From contig NZ_QJJP01000030.1 in NCBI RefSeq assembly GCF_003201565.1, positions 1-44,719 of the forward strand: a stretch of DNA of 44,719 nucleotides, read 5' to 3'. Below are positions 1-8,277 of the stretch, piece by piece. Each line of letters starts with the position of its first letter. Position 1 is the first letter of the stretch. The DNA comes from Nitrosomonas sp. Nm84. Lineage in GTDB: Bacteria > Pseudomonadota > Gammaproteobacteria > Burkholderiales > Nitrosomonadaceae. The notes under the pieces are model-generated. The model was not told the DNA's origin and did no database searches. It was given only the letters and a program-made list of their open reading frames with translations. The translations under genes and the position numbers were made by a program.

Positions 1-19
1 AAACATTATTATCTGTCAT
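1..19 (-). CDS. Possible 5' end of a gene running off the left edge
   Basis: An ATG on the minus strand at 19-17 opens a frame (M-T-D-N-N-V) that continues past the window edge. A Shine-Dalgarno-like AAGGGA lies at 33-28 with an 8-base spacer, which is the main support. If real, the gene is divergent from the FHA-transglycosylase gene and shares the short region 20-118 with it. Six codons are too few to say anything about function. Confidence 0.35.
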
Positions 20-118
20 TGCGGTGTTCCCTTTTTTATTGGTTGATCTGCCGAGATCTCTACCAACAGGTTACACCGCTTTCTTCTCCTGACATACACC
101 AGAAATAATCATAGCTCT

Positions 119-1774
119 ATGAACGATGATAGAACAGTAATTAATTCATCGGATACTCTTCCGAAAAAATTCAACTCAAACCATACTGCGTTAATACAAC
201 CGAAGTTAAGAGTATGCTTGCTTGATGACTATGGGAAACCATTAAAGCAATTTTTGTTTGCAAACCCATTTACCATAGGGCGTTCGCCGAATAACGATAT
301 TGTCATCGTTAGCAAATTAGTGAGTCGTTACCATTTTAAAGTTGAATGGGAGAATGGGAACTGGTGGGTTGTTGATTTGAACAGTTCAAATGGCATCTAT
401 GTTAACCACCAATTGGTGGATAAAAAATTACCATTGGATTCTTTCACCATTATTTCTCTCGGCGCTGCTAATGTTTCTTTATCAATTGAAGTGATTCATC
501 AAAATGATGAATCATCTTCGTTCAGCAATAATATCAATGCCGAATCTCCATTAGAGTTACCTGCACAACCGAATCAGAATTTGTCGAAAGATAAACTGAA
601 GGCTCGCCTGTTAGCAAGAAATGAAGAGGGAGATATTGGAGACTATACGCGTATGGTTCGCAAAATAATTCATGAAGATCGTACTGAGCACTCGAAGGGT
701 TACAGAAGGATTATTATTTGGTTAGGTTGCTTGTTCTTAGTATTTGCTGCTCTGGCTACTTATCAGCAAATGATGTTGACGAATGTGCGGACTCTGGCCA
801 TTGATATGTTTTATGACATTAAAACGCTTGAAATCAGTCTGTCGCAATCTGAAATCAGATTGGATGAAAGTGCAGAAGTACTAGATCTTACTATGAAAGT
901 CATCGTAGACCAAAAATTGGGAATTGACCAGGAGAGAGTGAAGGCTGAACGAGAGAAGATTGCTATCGAAAGAAAACGAATATCGCAGGAGAGGCAAAAA
1001 CTGGCAGGCATGAAATTAAAATATCAACAATATGTCGATGAAGCTAAGTCTTTAAGAATTCAGTTTCCTAGTGATGCACAATATGAAGAAGAATTGATTG
1101 CTAAAGTGGCCAGAGGATTTGGTGAGAGTGAACTGGAACTCCCTGAAGGTTTTGTGGCTGAAGCTAGAAAGTATACCAAGTACTGGCAGGGCTCATCAAG
1201 AATGCAGCAAGCAATAGAGCGCCTTGAGAAAAATTATTATGCACCTGTGATTATTGAAGCATTGGAGAAAGAAGGGTTGCCCTTGTATTTTATGTATTTG
1301 CCACTTCAGGAGAGTAATTATGACGCGTATGCCATCGGTCCTGAGACTCGTTTTGGCATTGCTAAAGGCGCATGGCAATTTTTAGCAACTACTGCACAAG
1401 AGTATGGACTTTCCCCAGGTCCTTTAACTAATGCTAGAGCCTTTGATGAAAAAGATGAACGTTTTGATTTTATTCGCTCAACCAAGGCTGGGGCTAAATA
1501 CCTTAAACATATCTACAGTACCGAAGCTCAGGCATCCGGGTTACTCGTCATAGCGAGCTATAACTATGGGCACACTCGTGTGAGAGGTTTGATTAGTAAA
1601 ATGCAGGATAATCCTCGAGATAAGAATTTCTGGAAATTTATTCAACAACATAATCTTCCAAAGGAAACTTATGATTATGTTTTTTATATATTCTCTGCGG
1701 CTGTGATTGCAGAAGACCCCAAGTATTTCGGATTTAACTTTAATCCTCCTCTGGCTTTTTCTAACACACAGTAA
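119..1774 (+). CDS. FHA domain - membrane anchor - SLT lytic transglycosylase fusion
   Basis: This 551-residue protein has an unusual architecture. Residues about 30-125 form a forkhead-associated domain with the GRSPNNDIVI strand, the S-R-Y-H phosphothreonine-binding region and the NSSNG loop. Residues about 197-218 are a hydrophobic transmembrane segment after a basic stretch. Residues about 226-325 are charged and heptad-like, probably a coiled coil. The C-terminal part, about 380-540, matches soluble lytic transglycosylases (SLT, GH23): the catalytic Glu is probably E398 in the LQES motif, followed by the G-A-W-Q-F segment and a later N-Y-G-H motif. Inferred topology is cytoplasmic FHA and periplasmic enzyme. 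It could open peptidoglycan for the T6SS membrane complex under control of the locus kinase. The Shine-Dalgarno at the chosen ATG is weak. Domain calls are solid; the T6SS role is inference from location. Confidence 0.88.
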   Translation: MNDDRTVINSSDTLPKKFNSNHTALIQPKLRVCLLDDYGKPLKQFLFANPFTIGRSPNNDIVIVSKLVSRYHFKVEWENGNWWVVDLNSSNGIYVNHQLVDKKLPLDSFTIISLGAANVSLSIEVIHQNDESSSFSNNINAESPLELPAQPNQNLSKDKLKARLLARNEEGDIGDYTRMVRKIIHEDRTEHSKGYRRIIIWLGCLFLVFAALATYQQMMLTNVRTLAIDMFYDIKTLEISLSQSEIRLDESAEVLDLTMKVIVDQKLGIDQERVKAEREKIAIERKRISQERQKLAGMKLKYQQYVDEAKSLRIQFPSDAQYEEELIAKVARGFGESELELPEGFVAEARKYTKYWQGSSRMQQAIERLEKNYYAPVIIEALEKEGLPLYFMYLPLQESNYDAYAIGPETRFGIAKGAWQFLATTAQEYGLSPGPLTNARAFDEKDERFDFIRSTKAGAKYLKHIYSTEAQASGLLVIASYNYGHTRVRGLISKMQDNPRDKNFWKFIQQHNLPKETYDYVFYIFSAAVIAEDPKYFGFNFNPPLAFSNTQ

Positions 1775-1842
1775 AAAAATAATAATCTTTCGCCTTTCAT
1801 GCGAAGGGTAGCGATAAATTTACCTGAGAAATTTTACTAAAG

Positions 1843-1858
1843 TGTGAGTTTCCTCACA
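1843..1858. promoter_or_regulatory. CRP-type palindrome upstream of the two-partner secretion operon
   Basis: The sequence TGTGA-GTTTCC-TCACA is a perfect match to the CRP core consensus TGTGA-N6-TCACA. It lies 176 bases before the GTG start of the TpsB gene. The AT-rich run at 1876-1890 offers -10-like hexamers: TATTAT at 1877-1882, and TATTCT at 1880-1885. The second would place the palindrome at about -41.5. Similar sites precede tssJ and tssB. Binding by a CRP/FNR-family protein is inferred, not shown. Confidence 0.5.
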
Positions 1859-2034
1859 GATAACGACATTCAGAATTATTATTCTATTAAGGTATTAATA
1901 TGTTACTGATATGCAACAGTTTAAGGATAAAAATAATTGGTAATCTGTTGCTACTGGTAAGGGTATTATATTAAAAAGATTAAAGAATTATTTTATAGTC
2001 AGAGCAAAGAAATAAAAATGAGAGGGAGCAAGTA

Positions 2035-3675
2035 GTGAAAAATCTTTGGCTGTTTCTACTGCCGTTATCTGTGATTGGTTTTTGTATGAATGCACAAAGT
2101 CAGTCACTACTTCCAGTTGAACCACCACAATCCTCGGTATTCTCTGTAAAAACATTGAAAATTCATGGAAATACATTGCTTCCAGAAAGTAAGTTGACGG
2201 CGCTGGTTGCTCATCTTGTCGGGGATGGTCGAACTCTGAATGATCTTGTGCAAGGGGCGACTGCAGTGCAACAGGTCTATCGTGAGGCTGGGTACGGAGG
2301 AGTCGTTGCTTTTGTGCCTGAGCAAAAGCTGGAGGACGGGAATGTCATTATTCAGGTGATCGAGGGGAAAATTGATAAAGTACTAATTTCCGGTCATGCA
2401 GAACGCGATGAAGCGAATATCCTAAGAAGCTTGCCGCATTTGCGGCCAGGAGGAACTCCAGTCATTAGAAATATTGATCGCAATATTCAAATGGCCAATG
2501 AGAATCCGACAAAGAAAATGCGCGTTGCGTTGGTGGCAGGTTCTAAGCCTGGCTCTATTGATGCAGATGCCAAGGTAACTGACGAAAGACCGCTTCGACT
2601 CCTGTTTGGAACGGATAGTGCAGGCACGCCGGGAACAGGTAATTTTCGAACTAATGTTGGCATTCAACATGCTAATTTGTGGAATCGCGATCATATCGGT
2701 ACATTTCAATTCCAGACTTCACCTACTGAGCCTAGTCGTGCTCATATTTATAGCGCAGGTTACCGAATTCCTTTTTATAATCAATTTGCAGCTATTGATG
2801 CATTCTATGCGCATTCTAATGTAGAAAGTGTCGCTTCAGCTGTACAAGCAGGTCCATTTGGATTCACGGGTAAAGGTGATATCGCAGGTTTTCGGGCCCA
2901 TCGTTTTCTTCCTCGCCTGGGTGAATACGATCACCGTGTCACGTTTGGTTTTGATTGGCGTCATTTTAATAATAACTGTGCTTTTCAGGGAAATACCGGT
3001 TCTGCAGCATGCGACAGAATTGCTGCAGACGTAACGATTACGCCGCTTAGTCTTGGCTATGTTGGCCAAAAAGACGGACCGATTTTCTCTTGGGGAATCA
3101 ATACCAACATCTCCGGCAACTTCGGTGGTAGTAGTCAAGCGGTCTTTAACACGGCGCGTCTTGATGCGGATAAGCAATATACCGTATGGCGTTTTTTTGG
3201 ATTCACCAACGTGAATCTGCCGGCAGGTTTTGGTTTGTCGACGCGTGTGTTAGCGCAATACAGCCCGCATGCATTGGTTCCGGGTGAACAATTCGGTATT
3301 GGCGGCGGCGGTAGTGCAATGGGCGGTTTTATTAGCGTACGCGGTTATCGTGAAAGGGAAATCGTTGGCGATTATGGGGCTTCTTTCAACATAGAAGGCT
3401 TAGGCCCTGATTTTGCCAAGCTAGTTAATTCTGAAAGTCTGAGTTTACGCCCCCTTGGTTTCTTTGATTTTGGTTGGGCGGGAAACAATCATCAAGCGCC
3501 TTGTGATGTTCACGGATCATCATCCTGCGAAATCGCCGGGGTGGGTGGGGGCATACGTTTTGCCATTGGCAAGAAATTCTCGGGCCGCTTGGATTTTGGA
3601 CATGCATTGATGGATGGCAACCAGAAAGCAGCTGGTACATCACGTGGGCACTTAGCTGTCAATTTCCACTATTAA
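2035..3675 (+). CDS. Two-partner secretion outer-membrane transporter (TpsB, FhaC/ShlB family)
   Basis: This 546-residue protein starts at GTG 2035 just after a GGGAG-containing stretch and begins with a clear signal peptide (about residues 1-23). A POTRA domain spans roughly residues 38-115 (F-S-V-K-T-L-K-I-H-G-N-T start). A long beta-barrel region follows, carrying the V-R-G-Y tetrad near nt 3340 that marks loop 6 of the FhaC/Omp85 superfamily. The family recognises the TPS domain of one dedicated exoprotein in the periplasm and moves it across the outer membrane. The next gene, 66 bases downstream and without an intervening terminator, encodes a matching TPS exoprotein, so the pair is very likely one operon. 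Length is normal for TpsB. Confidence 0.92.
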   Translation: MKNLWLFLLPLSVIGFCMNAQSQSLLPVEPPQSSVFSVKTLKIHGNTLLPESKLTALVAHLVGDGRTLNDLVQGATAVQQVYREAGYGGVVAFVPEQKLEDGNVIIQVIEGKIDKVLISGHAERDEANILRSLPHLRPGGTPVIRNIDRNIQMANENPTKKMRVALVAGSKPGSIDADAKVTDERPLRLLFGTDSAGTPGTGNFRTNVGIQHANLWNRDHIGTFQFQTSPTEPSRAHIYSAGYRIPFYNQFAAIDAFYAHSNVESVASAVQAGPFGFTGKGDIAGFRAHRFLPRLGEYDHRVTFGFDWRHFNNNCAFQGNTGSAACDRIAADVTITPLSLGYVGQKDGPIFSWGINTNISGNFGGSSQAVFNTARLDADKQYTVWRFFGFTNVNLPAGFGLSTRVLAQYSPHALVPGEQFGIGGGGSAMGGFISVRGYREREIVGDYGASFNIEGLGPDFAKLVNSESLSLRPLGFFDFGWAGNNHQAPCDVHGSSSCEIAGVGGGIRFAIGKKFSGRLDFGHALMDGNQKAAGTSRGHLAVNFHY

Positions 3676-3741
3676 GTTGGGCCATGATTAATAATTATAG
3701 TAAAACATTGACTTGATATTTGTGGAGAAGGAATAATCGTT

Positions 3742-6700
3742 ATGGTCATCAAATACTTTCTGGCATTGTGGATGACGCTTTCACTAATCGGATATTCATT
3801 GACGAGTTATGCTCAATTACCGATAGATCCATCCATAGTTCATGGTCATGCGGTTATCGACACCGCAGGTAACCATATGACAATCATTAATACGCCTAAT
3901 ACTATTCTGGATTGGCAAAGTTTCTCCATTGGTACTGATAGCAGCGTTTATTTCCAGCAACAAAGTGCAGAAAGTATGATTCTTAACCGTGTTACCGGTA
4001 ATGATGCTTCACATATCTTTGGTAGTCTGGGGAGTAATGGCCATATCTGGCTGATCAATCCTTATGGTGTATTGTTTGGTGAGCATGCGCGTATTGATGC
4101 GGCTGGATTAGTTGCCTCGACTCTGGATATTGCCAATATCGACTTTCTGGCAAAGAAATATCATTTCAATTCGACAGGCACTACCGGTGAAATAAAGAAT
4201 CAAGGTGAAATTCGTACTAGTCTGGGGGGGCGCGTTTGGTTAATGGGGGATCGTGTCCAAAATGACGGTTTAGTACAAACACCCAGTGGCCAAACAGTCA
4301 TCGCAGCAGGTAAAAGTGTCGAGTTTGTCGATTCTGGTGCACCGAATATCGTGGTACGCGTCAAGGCACCTGAGAATGAGGTCGTCAATTTGGGATCGCT
4401 AGTGGCCACGAGTGGTCAAGTGGATTTGCACAGCAGTATTGTGAACCAGGAAGGGATCGTTCGTGTTAATAGCCTTGGCACCGATGCAGCCGGGCACATT
4501 GTATTAAAAGCTGACCAAGCAACGCTGGCAGTAAACAGCCAGACCCAGGCTGACAAGGGTTCAGTACACATGGAAGTTAGTTCTACTCTGAATAACTGGG
4601 GCGCAATCAGCGGTAAAGAAATTGCTCTTACGGCCAATGAAATTCTGCAGAAAGGGCAGATAAGTGCTCAGAGTGGTAACGTAGCCTTGACTGCCAAAAC
4701 ATCGACTTATTTGGATGGATCAATCGATGTTTCCAATGTTCAAGGCACAGGCGGCAATATTTGGCTTACCACGAACAAATTGGAGGGCATGGCTGGTGGT
4801 GCGCTACGGGCTGATGGCGAACAAGGTGGCAATATCCGGGTAGATGGCAATGGCATAGTCGCATTTTCCTCCACGCTAGCTGCAACCGGCAACAAACAAG
4901 GCGGTACCATCGAAGTGACCGGTGATCAGGTTTATCTGCTCAATGCTGACGTTAATGCGTCGGGTGGTACGCAAGGCGGTGCAGTGCATTTGGGTGGAGG
5001 CTGGCAGGGTGGTGGTGAGTTGCCATATGCCCGTGAAGTATTGGTGGGCGTAGGGAGTGAAGTCAAAGCGAATGGCGGAACAGATATTAATGCCAAGGGT
5101 GGAGAAATTGTGGTGTGGTCGACACAAAGCAGCGAGCACTATGGTTCCTTGCAAGCCAAAAATGGAGGTCATATTGAACTATCTTCCAAGGGTGAGATTC
5201 GGCAGATCGGTGACATGCAGGTTGGCGTAGGTGGTGAAGTATTGTTCGACCCAAAGAATCTTATCATTACTGATAACCCACCAGATAATCTGGCTCTGGC
5301 ACGAATATTAGCTTCAGGAAGCGTTAATGGTAAACCGGAATTAGCAAGCGGGGATAATTTTGGGACATCGGTAGCACTCGACGGCGATCGACTAGCTGTA
5401 GGAGCGCCTAGGGATGATACCAGTGGTCGTGATCGTGGTGCCGTACATTTATTCACCGGCATGGAAACAGATAACATGACTGGACTAACCTGGCAAAAGG
5501 TGCTTACTTCCAGTAGTGGTGCCATTGGTATGCCGTCATTGGAAGATTTTAATTTTTTTGGAACTGCGGTAGCACTTGGCGGTGACCGGCTGGCAGTAGG
5601 GGCGAGAGGGGCAATTCTCAGTGATAGCAATCATGGAGCAGTATATTTGTTTTCAGGCGTCGGAGCGGATTTTTCTGGGCTGACCTGGCAGAAGAGTCTT
5701 ACTTCCGGTACAAATGGTATGCCTGTTCTGAGTGCTTTTGATTTTTTTGGTACATCTCTGGCAATGGATGGCGATCGATTGGCAATTGGAGCATCGGGTG
5801 ATAGTGCTAGTGGAAAGAATAGTGGTGCAGTGCACTTATTTGCCGGCTTGGAAACAAATAACATGAGTGGACTGGCTTGGCAGAAGAAGCTCTCTTCCGA
5901 TACGGGCGCGAACAACATGCCTGCATTAGCCGATTCTGATTTTTTCGGTTGGTCGCTAGCAATGGATGGCGATCGGCTAGCAGTGGGCGTACTTGGTGAT
6001 AGTTTGAGTGGTGGCAATCGTGGTGCTGTGCATCTATTTACCGGCATGGAAACAAGTAACCTGAGTGGCTTGACTTGGCAGAAGAAGCTCTTTTCCGATA
6101 CGGGTGCGAACAACATGCCTGCATTAGCCAATTCTGATTTTTTTGGCTGGTCGCTAGCAATGGATGGCGATCGGCTAGCAGTTGGTGCATTCGGTGATAG
6201 TTTAAGCGGCAGCAGTCGGGGTGCTGTACATTTGTTTACCGGTTTGGAAACAGCTAACATGAGTGGACTTACTTGGCAGCAGAGGCTTGCTTCTGGTACG
6301 GGTGCGAACAATATGACTTCGTTAGCTGATGGCAGTGGTTTTGGCTGGTCATTAGCGCTTGACGGCGATCGTTTGGCCGTTGGAATATTAAGCAATAATG
6401 GTGGCGATAGCGCTGTTTATTTATTCAATGGCATTTCGAAATTGAGCAATGGTATGACCGACACTGCTTTTGCTGCCAATCCCTCTGCAACTAGCTACAT
6501 TACACCTGCTTCAATTACAGCATTATTAGATGCGGGAACATTTGTTACGCTGCAAGCTAATAACGACATCACAGTACAATCCGATATTACTGCCGGGAAA
6601 ATTGGTACAAGCAGCAATCTCATGCTGCAAGCAGGGCGAAATATATCTCTTGATGCAAATATAACAACAAATAATGGTAACTTTACAGCTATCGCTGGCG

Positions 6701-8181
6701 ACAGCGCTACCAATTCGGATTTTAGGGACCCTGGCACACCAACGGTGACTATCGCTAACAATGCTAGTCTTAATGTGGGTTCGGGATTGGCAACGATAGC
6801 TGCGGTAAATGGTGATTTTATCAATAACAATGGCGATTCCGCCATTGTGACGGATGGCGTTGGTCGATGGTTAGTTTATGCATCTAATCCTGCCAGCAGT
6901 TTGGAAGGTTTTTCGCCAGCCAATCACAATAAGGATTTTAATCAGTCATTTGCACTTGGCAATGTCCCAGGGAAGGCGGCAATTGGTAACTGGTTTTTCT
7001 ATAGTAAGGGAGATATAAACTCTACCTTTCCTAACCCGGTCCAAAAGCAAGAAACACTTGATACTCTCGTTCAGAGCGTGAATGCCTCGGCATCAGGAGC
7101 AAAGGGAGTGCGAAACGAGTTTGTCGAGGGTAAAGTGATCGATATGATGTCTTCCCTAATACCCAACTTTGGTCGCCTTGATCTTGCACGTATGAGTCGT
7201 GCGGAAATGCAACTCCTCGTTAATGATAGAAAGGAATTCAAACAAGCACTGTTCGCAGATGCGATTTATAGGCTGGAGTTGGATCCACGCTTATCTGATG
7301 TGCCGCTATGCTCGAATATAATGGAGGTCAATTCGGGTTTATGTAGAATTTCTGCTGACCAGAGCAAGGAGTACAAGTCAGGCGTAACAGAAGTGCAACC
7401 GCTGCGGCACAAAAATAGATATAAAACAAAGGTCGCAAGTATCCCGCAGATCGGACAGAAATTTGTTGTGTTATTTGGCATCGATAAATACGTGGACAAG
7501 ACTATTCCATCTTTAGAGAATGCAATCATCGATGCGGAAGTGGTTGGGCAACTATTCGCTGATAAGCTAGGGTATGAGGCCCTCGTAGTACGGAATGCAA
7601 CAAGAGCCGATATTGTTCGGACCTTGAATCAACTTTCTACCGAAATGGCAAAGAATGACAGTGTGGTTGTCTATTATGCGGGGCATGGATATCAAAATGA
7701 AAAAACCGGCGCTGGATACTGGATTCCTTCAGACGCATCAGCAAAAGACCCGGCAAGTTGGATATCGAATGCCAGCATTTCTGAAATGCTGTCGGGCATT
7801 CATTCAAATCAAATCATGATGATCTCGGATAGTTGTTATTCCGGGGTTTTTACTCGAGAAGAGAAACTCAAGTTGAGTGACAACAAGGCTCAACCAGTCG
7901 ATATTCTTGCCAATCGCTCGGTGGTTGCGATGTCTGCAGGTAATGATGAACCGGTTGCCGATGAAGGTAGAGGAGGACATTCGATTTTTGCTTGGTATTT
8001 GATGCAAACAATTCGTAATGTCGATAACTGGAAGTTGGGTAACAATATCTTTGAGCAGGTTCAACGTGAAGTCAGGAAAAGCTTTCCACAAACGCCGCAA
8101 TACGGAGCAATCATTTCTGCCGGCTATGAAAAGAATACCGATTATCTTTTTGAATTCAGGCAATTGGAAGCGATGCATTAA
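3742..8181 (+). CDS. TPS exoprotein with FG-GAP-like propeller and C-terminal caspase-like domain
   Basis: A 1479-residue secreted protein with a signal peptide (about 1-24) and an N-terminal filamentous-haemagglutinin TPS domain (about 28-260) carrying the N-P-Y-G-V-L-F-G motif. A beta-helix-like region follows. Six FG-GAP-like repeats of 63-66 residues lie at about 540-899, each with a D-G-D-R-L-A-V/I-G core. The C-terminal part (about 1240-1425) is a peptidase C14/metacaspase-type domain: it starts with a VVLFGIDKY strand, has His1315 in Y-Y-A-G-H-G-Y and Cys1365 in S-D-S-C-Y-S-G. That is an intact catalytic dyad by motif. A GGAGAAGGA Shine-Dalgarno precedes the ATG. The TpsB partner lies directly upstream. 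A caspase fold on a TPS protein implies extracellular or surface proteolysis; cell-contact toxicity or self-processing are possible roles, both inferred. Neither substrate nor calcium dependence can be read from the sequence. Confidence 0.88.
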   Translation: MVIKYFLALWMTLSLIGYSLTSYAQLPIDPSIVHGHAVIDTAGNHMTIINTPNTILDWQSFSIGTDSSVYFQQQSAESMILNRVTGNDASHIFGSLGSNGHIWLINPYGVLFGEHARIDAAGLVASTLDIANIDFLAKKYHFNSTGTTGEIKNQGEIRTSLGGRVWLMGDRVQNDGLVQTPSGQTVIAAGKSVEFVDSGAPNIVVRVKAPENEVVNLGSLVATSGQVDLHSSIVNQEGIVRVNSLGTDAAGHIVLKADQATLAVNSQTQADKGSVHMEVSSTLNNWGAISGKEIALTANEILQKGQISAQSGNVALTAKTSTYLDGSIDVSNVQGTGGNIWLTTNKLEGMAGGALRADGEQGGNIRVDGNGIVAFSSTLAATGNKQGGTIEVTGDQVYLLNADVNASGGTQGGAVHLGGGWQGGGELPYAREVLVGVGSEVKANGGTDINAKGGEIVVWSTQSSEHYGSLQAKNGGHIELSSKGEIRQIGDMQVGVGGEVLFDPKNLIITDNPPDNLALARILASGSVNGKPELASGDNFGTSVALDGDRLAVGAPRDDTSGRDRGAVHLFTGMETDNMTGLTWQKVLTSSSGAIGMPSLEDFNFFGTAVALGGDRLAVGARGAILSDSNHGAVYLFSGVGADFSGLTWQKSLTSGTNGMPVLSAFDFFGTSLAMDGDRLAIGASGDSASGKNSGAVHLFAGLETNNMSGLAWQKKLSSDTGANNMPALADSDFFGWSLAMDGDRLAVGVLGDSLSGGNRGAVHLFTGMETSNLSGLTWQKKLFSDTGANNMPALANSDFFGWSLAMDGDRLAVGAFGDSLSGSSRGAVHLFTGLETANMSGLTWQQRLASGTGANNMTSLADGSGFGWSLALDGDRLAVGILSNNGGDSAVYLFNGISKLSNGMTDTAFAANPSATSYITPASITALLDAGTFVTLQANNDITVQSDITAGKIGTSSNLMLQAGRNISLDANITTNNGNFTAIAGDSATNSDFRDPGTPTVTIANNASLNVGSGLATIAAVNGDFINNNGDSAIVTDGVGRWLVYASNPASSLEGFSPANHNKDFNQSFALGNVPGKAAIGNWFFYSKGDINSTFPNPVQKQETLDTLVQSVNASASGAKGVRNEFVEGKVIDMMSSLIPNFGRLDLARMSRAEMQLLVNDRKEFKQALFADAIYRLELDPRLSDVPLCSNIMEVNSGLCRISADQSKEYKSGVTEVQPLRHKNRYKTKVASIPQIGQKFVVLFGIDKYVDKTIPSLENAIIDAEVVGQLFADKLGYEALVVRNATRADIVRTLNQLSTEMAKNDSVVVYYAGHGYQNEKTGAGYWIPSDASAKDPASWISNASISEMLSGIHSNQIMMISDSCYSGVFTREEKLKLSDNKAQPVDILANRSVVAMSAGNDEPVADEGRGGHSIFAWYLMQTIRNVDNWKLGNNIFEQVQREVRKSFPQTPQYGAIISAGYEKNTDYLFEFRQLEAMH
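5359..6440 (+). repeat. Six in-frame repeats of about 198 bp (FG-GAP-like blades)
   Basis: Five full units and one partial unit encode blades beginning F-G-T/W-S-L-A-M-D-G-D, starting at residues 540, 606, 669, 735, 801 and 867 of the TPS caspase protein. Unit 2 is 63 residues; the other full units are 66. Units 3 to 5 are close at the DNA level, for example the shared string gcaatggatggcgatcg near 5760, 5958 and 6158. This suggests recent duplication or gene conversion. FG-GAP repeats in known proteins fold as beta-propellers. Confidence 0.85.
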
Positions 8182-8277
8182 GATTCTCTTTTCTGAGGAA
8201 AAAGTATTTTGATGAGAGAATCAAAGAGTGAAAGTTTTCTTGAAATTTTTATATATTGTTAGCTCAAGGAGAAAGCC

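Noticed and set aside
1787..1807. Seven-bp stem (CTTTCGC / GCGAAGG) after the FHA-transglycosylase gene as a terminator
   Set aside because: One G-U pair and no T-run after it on the plus strand; too weak to annotate.
5169..6395. Long minus-strand open frames inside the TPS exoprotein gene
   Set aside because: They mirror the repeat region of the plus-strand gene, have repeat-shadow composition and no ribosome sites.
8208..8225. TTTGAT-N6-ATCAAA inverted repeat before the Ig/RTX-like gene as an FNR box
   Set aside because: The FNR consensus has a four-base spacer (TTGAT-N4-ATCAA); here it is six, and no promoter elements fit around it.
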